Assembly: GCA_937996595.1 (NCBI GenBank)
Contig: CALKVC010000176.1
Span: 1-14,763 of the forward strand
DNA length: 14,763 bases
Reading direction: 5' to 3'
From: an uncultured Chitinophagaceae bacterium
Lineage (GTDB): Bacteria; Bacteroidota; Bacteroidia; Chitinophagales; Chitinophagaceae
Shown here: positions 14,329 to 14,763 of the stretch, piece by piece
Position numbering within the stretch: position 1 is the first letter of the stretch
How the letters are laid out: each line of letters starts with the position of its first letter
Made by a program: the position numbers and the translations under genes
The notes under the pieces: generated by a model
What the model saw: the letters and a program-made list of their open reading frames with translations, nothing else
Database searches by the model: none
What the model was told of the DNA's origin: nothing

Positions 14329-14336
14329 AAAATTAA

Positions 14337-14529
14337 TATTAGTGGCGGTGCTTCTTCCGGTGCCAGTGATATGGCGGAAGCGGTGCTGACTGCAGTCGTT
14401 AATAAAAGAGCCGGTGGTATGGGACTGATTAGCGGTAGAAAAGCCTTCCAGCGCCCGATGAAAGAAGGGGTGGAAATACTGAATGCGATACAGGATGTAT
14501 ATCTGGATAAATCAATCACTATCGCTTAA
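14337..14529 (+). pseudogene. fbaB: Class I fructose-bisphosphate aldolase, C-terminal fragment
   Basis: Reading plus-strand codons from about 14337, the frame gives SGGASSGASDMAEAVLTAVV, then KRAGGMGLISGRKAFQRPM and ends VYLDKSITIA with stop at 14527-14529. This matches the C-terminus of FbaB (DhnA-type class I aldolase; E. coli FbaB ends in a similar SGGA...KRAGGMGLILGRKAF...VYLDSKITIA). About 60 codons remain, keeping the phosphate-binding glycine motifs but not the Schiff-base lysine or most of the barrel. Upstream of 14337 the same frame runs into antisense of the TonB receptor, so the 5' part is missing. accD follows 54 bp downstream, an arrangement I expect in this group, so the right side of the junction looks native. 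Confidence 0.85.
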
Positions 14530-14583
14530 AGGATATACAAATTAACTTTCTAGTTTAATGCTTTTCACTATAATACTTAATAA

Positions 14584-14763
14584 ATGAGTTGGTTTAAAAG
14601 AATAAAAGAAGGAATTACCACATCAACAAAAGATAAAAAGGAAACTCCAGAAGGCTTGTGGTATAAGTGTCCCTCGTGCAAAAAAATCCATACCATGCAG
14701 GATCACGCGGCCAACAAATATGTTTGTTCGGAATGCGGATACCATGAACGGATTGGCAGCAAG
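14584..14763 (+). CDS. accD: Acetyl-CoA carboxylase carboxyltransferase subunit beta, N-terminal part
   Basis: Sixty codons to the window end, beginning MSWFKRIKEGITTSTKDKKE. The AccD zinc ribbon is complete: Cys29 and Cys32 in CPSC, Cys48 and Cys51 in CSEC, with the typical LWYKCPSCKKI and YVCSECGYHERI context. In the enzyme this subunit pairs with AccA to transfer carboxyl from biotin on AccB to acetyl-CoA, the first committed step of fatty-acid synthesis, in the cytoplasm. The catalytic crotonase-like domain lies beyond the window. It follows the aldolase fragment by 54 bp on the same strand. The start is the only suitable ATG and gives the standard N-terminus. Confidence 0.95.
   Translation, partial: MSWFKRIKEGITTSTKDKKETPEGLWYKCPSCKKIHTMQDHAANKYVCSECGYHERIGSK

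Noticed and set aside
14293..14336. Plus-strand start that would extend the aldolase fragment into a small complete gene
   Set aside because: The first ~15 codons are antisense of the receptor; the frame is only open by chance across the junction.
1..14763. CRISPR array, insertion sequence or phage attachment site
   Set aside because: No regularly spaced direct repeats, transposase or integrase genes or terminal inverted repeats were found on either strand.

Overview
The window looks like chromosome of a Bacteroidota member, most likely of the Chitinophagaceae or a close relative. Pointers are the start sites without clear Shine-Dalgarno sequences, several TTG-N19/20-TAnnTTTG promoters of the Bacteroidota type, an Oar-like TonB-dependent receptor, a class I fbaB end followed by accD, and a histidine kinase/LuxR-type regulator cassette with a small-protein and 7-TM partner. 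No lineage search was possible, so this is inference.

Layout. 1-1632 (minus): a methyltransferase with a long charged coiled-coil tail, then the first 150 codons of a transglutaminase-like protein. 1633-2244: no gene seen. 2245-5016 (minus): an accessory cluster made of an unrecognised 200-aa protein, a papain-family (C1A) cysteine protease without a signal peptide, a 133-aa protein that shares its C-terminal domain with the protease, and a chagasin-type (I42) inhibitor of C1A proteases, also without a signal peptide. 5376-5768 (minus): a DUF1801 protein with a good promoter carrying a 16-bp palindrome. 6199-8617 (plus): a four-gene signalling cassette (117-aa protein, 7-TM protein, histidine kinase, LuxR-type response regulator) preceded by palindromic operator-like DNA. 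The kinase frame is broken by one base in an A7 run. 8765-8921: a terminator, a tRNA-Arg-like gene with an abnormal anticodon arm, and its promoter (minus). 8922-11062 (minus) and 11200-12018 (plus): a YbdK-type carboxylate-amine ligase, an ATP-grasp ligase and a divergent alpha/beta-hydrolase. 12119-14328 (minus): terminator and a TonB-dependent receptor lacking its N-terminal third. 14337-14763 (plus): the last ~60 codons of a class I fructose-bisphosphate aldolase, then the start of accD.

How the parts may work together. Protease, domain-sharing small protein and inhibitor form a plausible self-contained proteolytic module, with the inhibitor protecting the producing cell. The signalling cassette is probably autoregulated through the operator-like repeats; one related motif lies alone at 5242, beside the protease cluster. 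The two ligases and the hydrolase resemble an amide-bond-forming pathway for a small peptide-like metabolite of unknown identity. At the right end, receptor and aldolase fragments meet tail-less and head-less at about 14.34 kb, which is either a rearrangement breakpoint or a join made during assembly.
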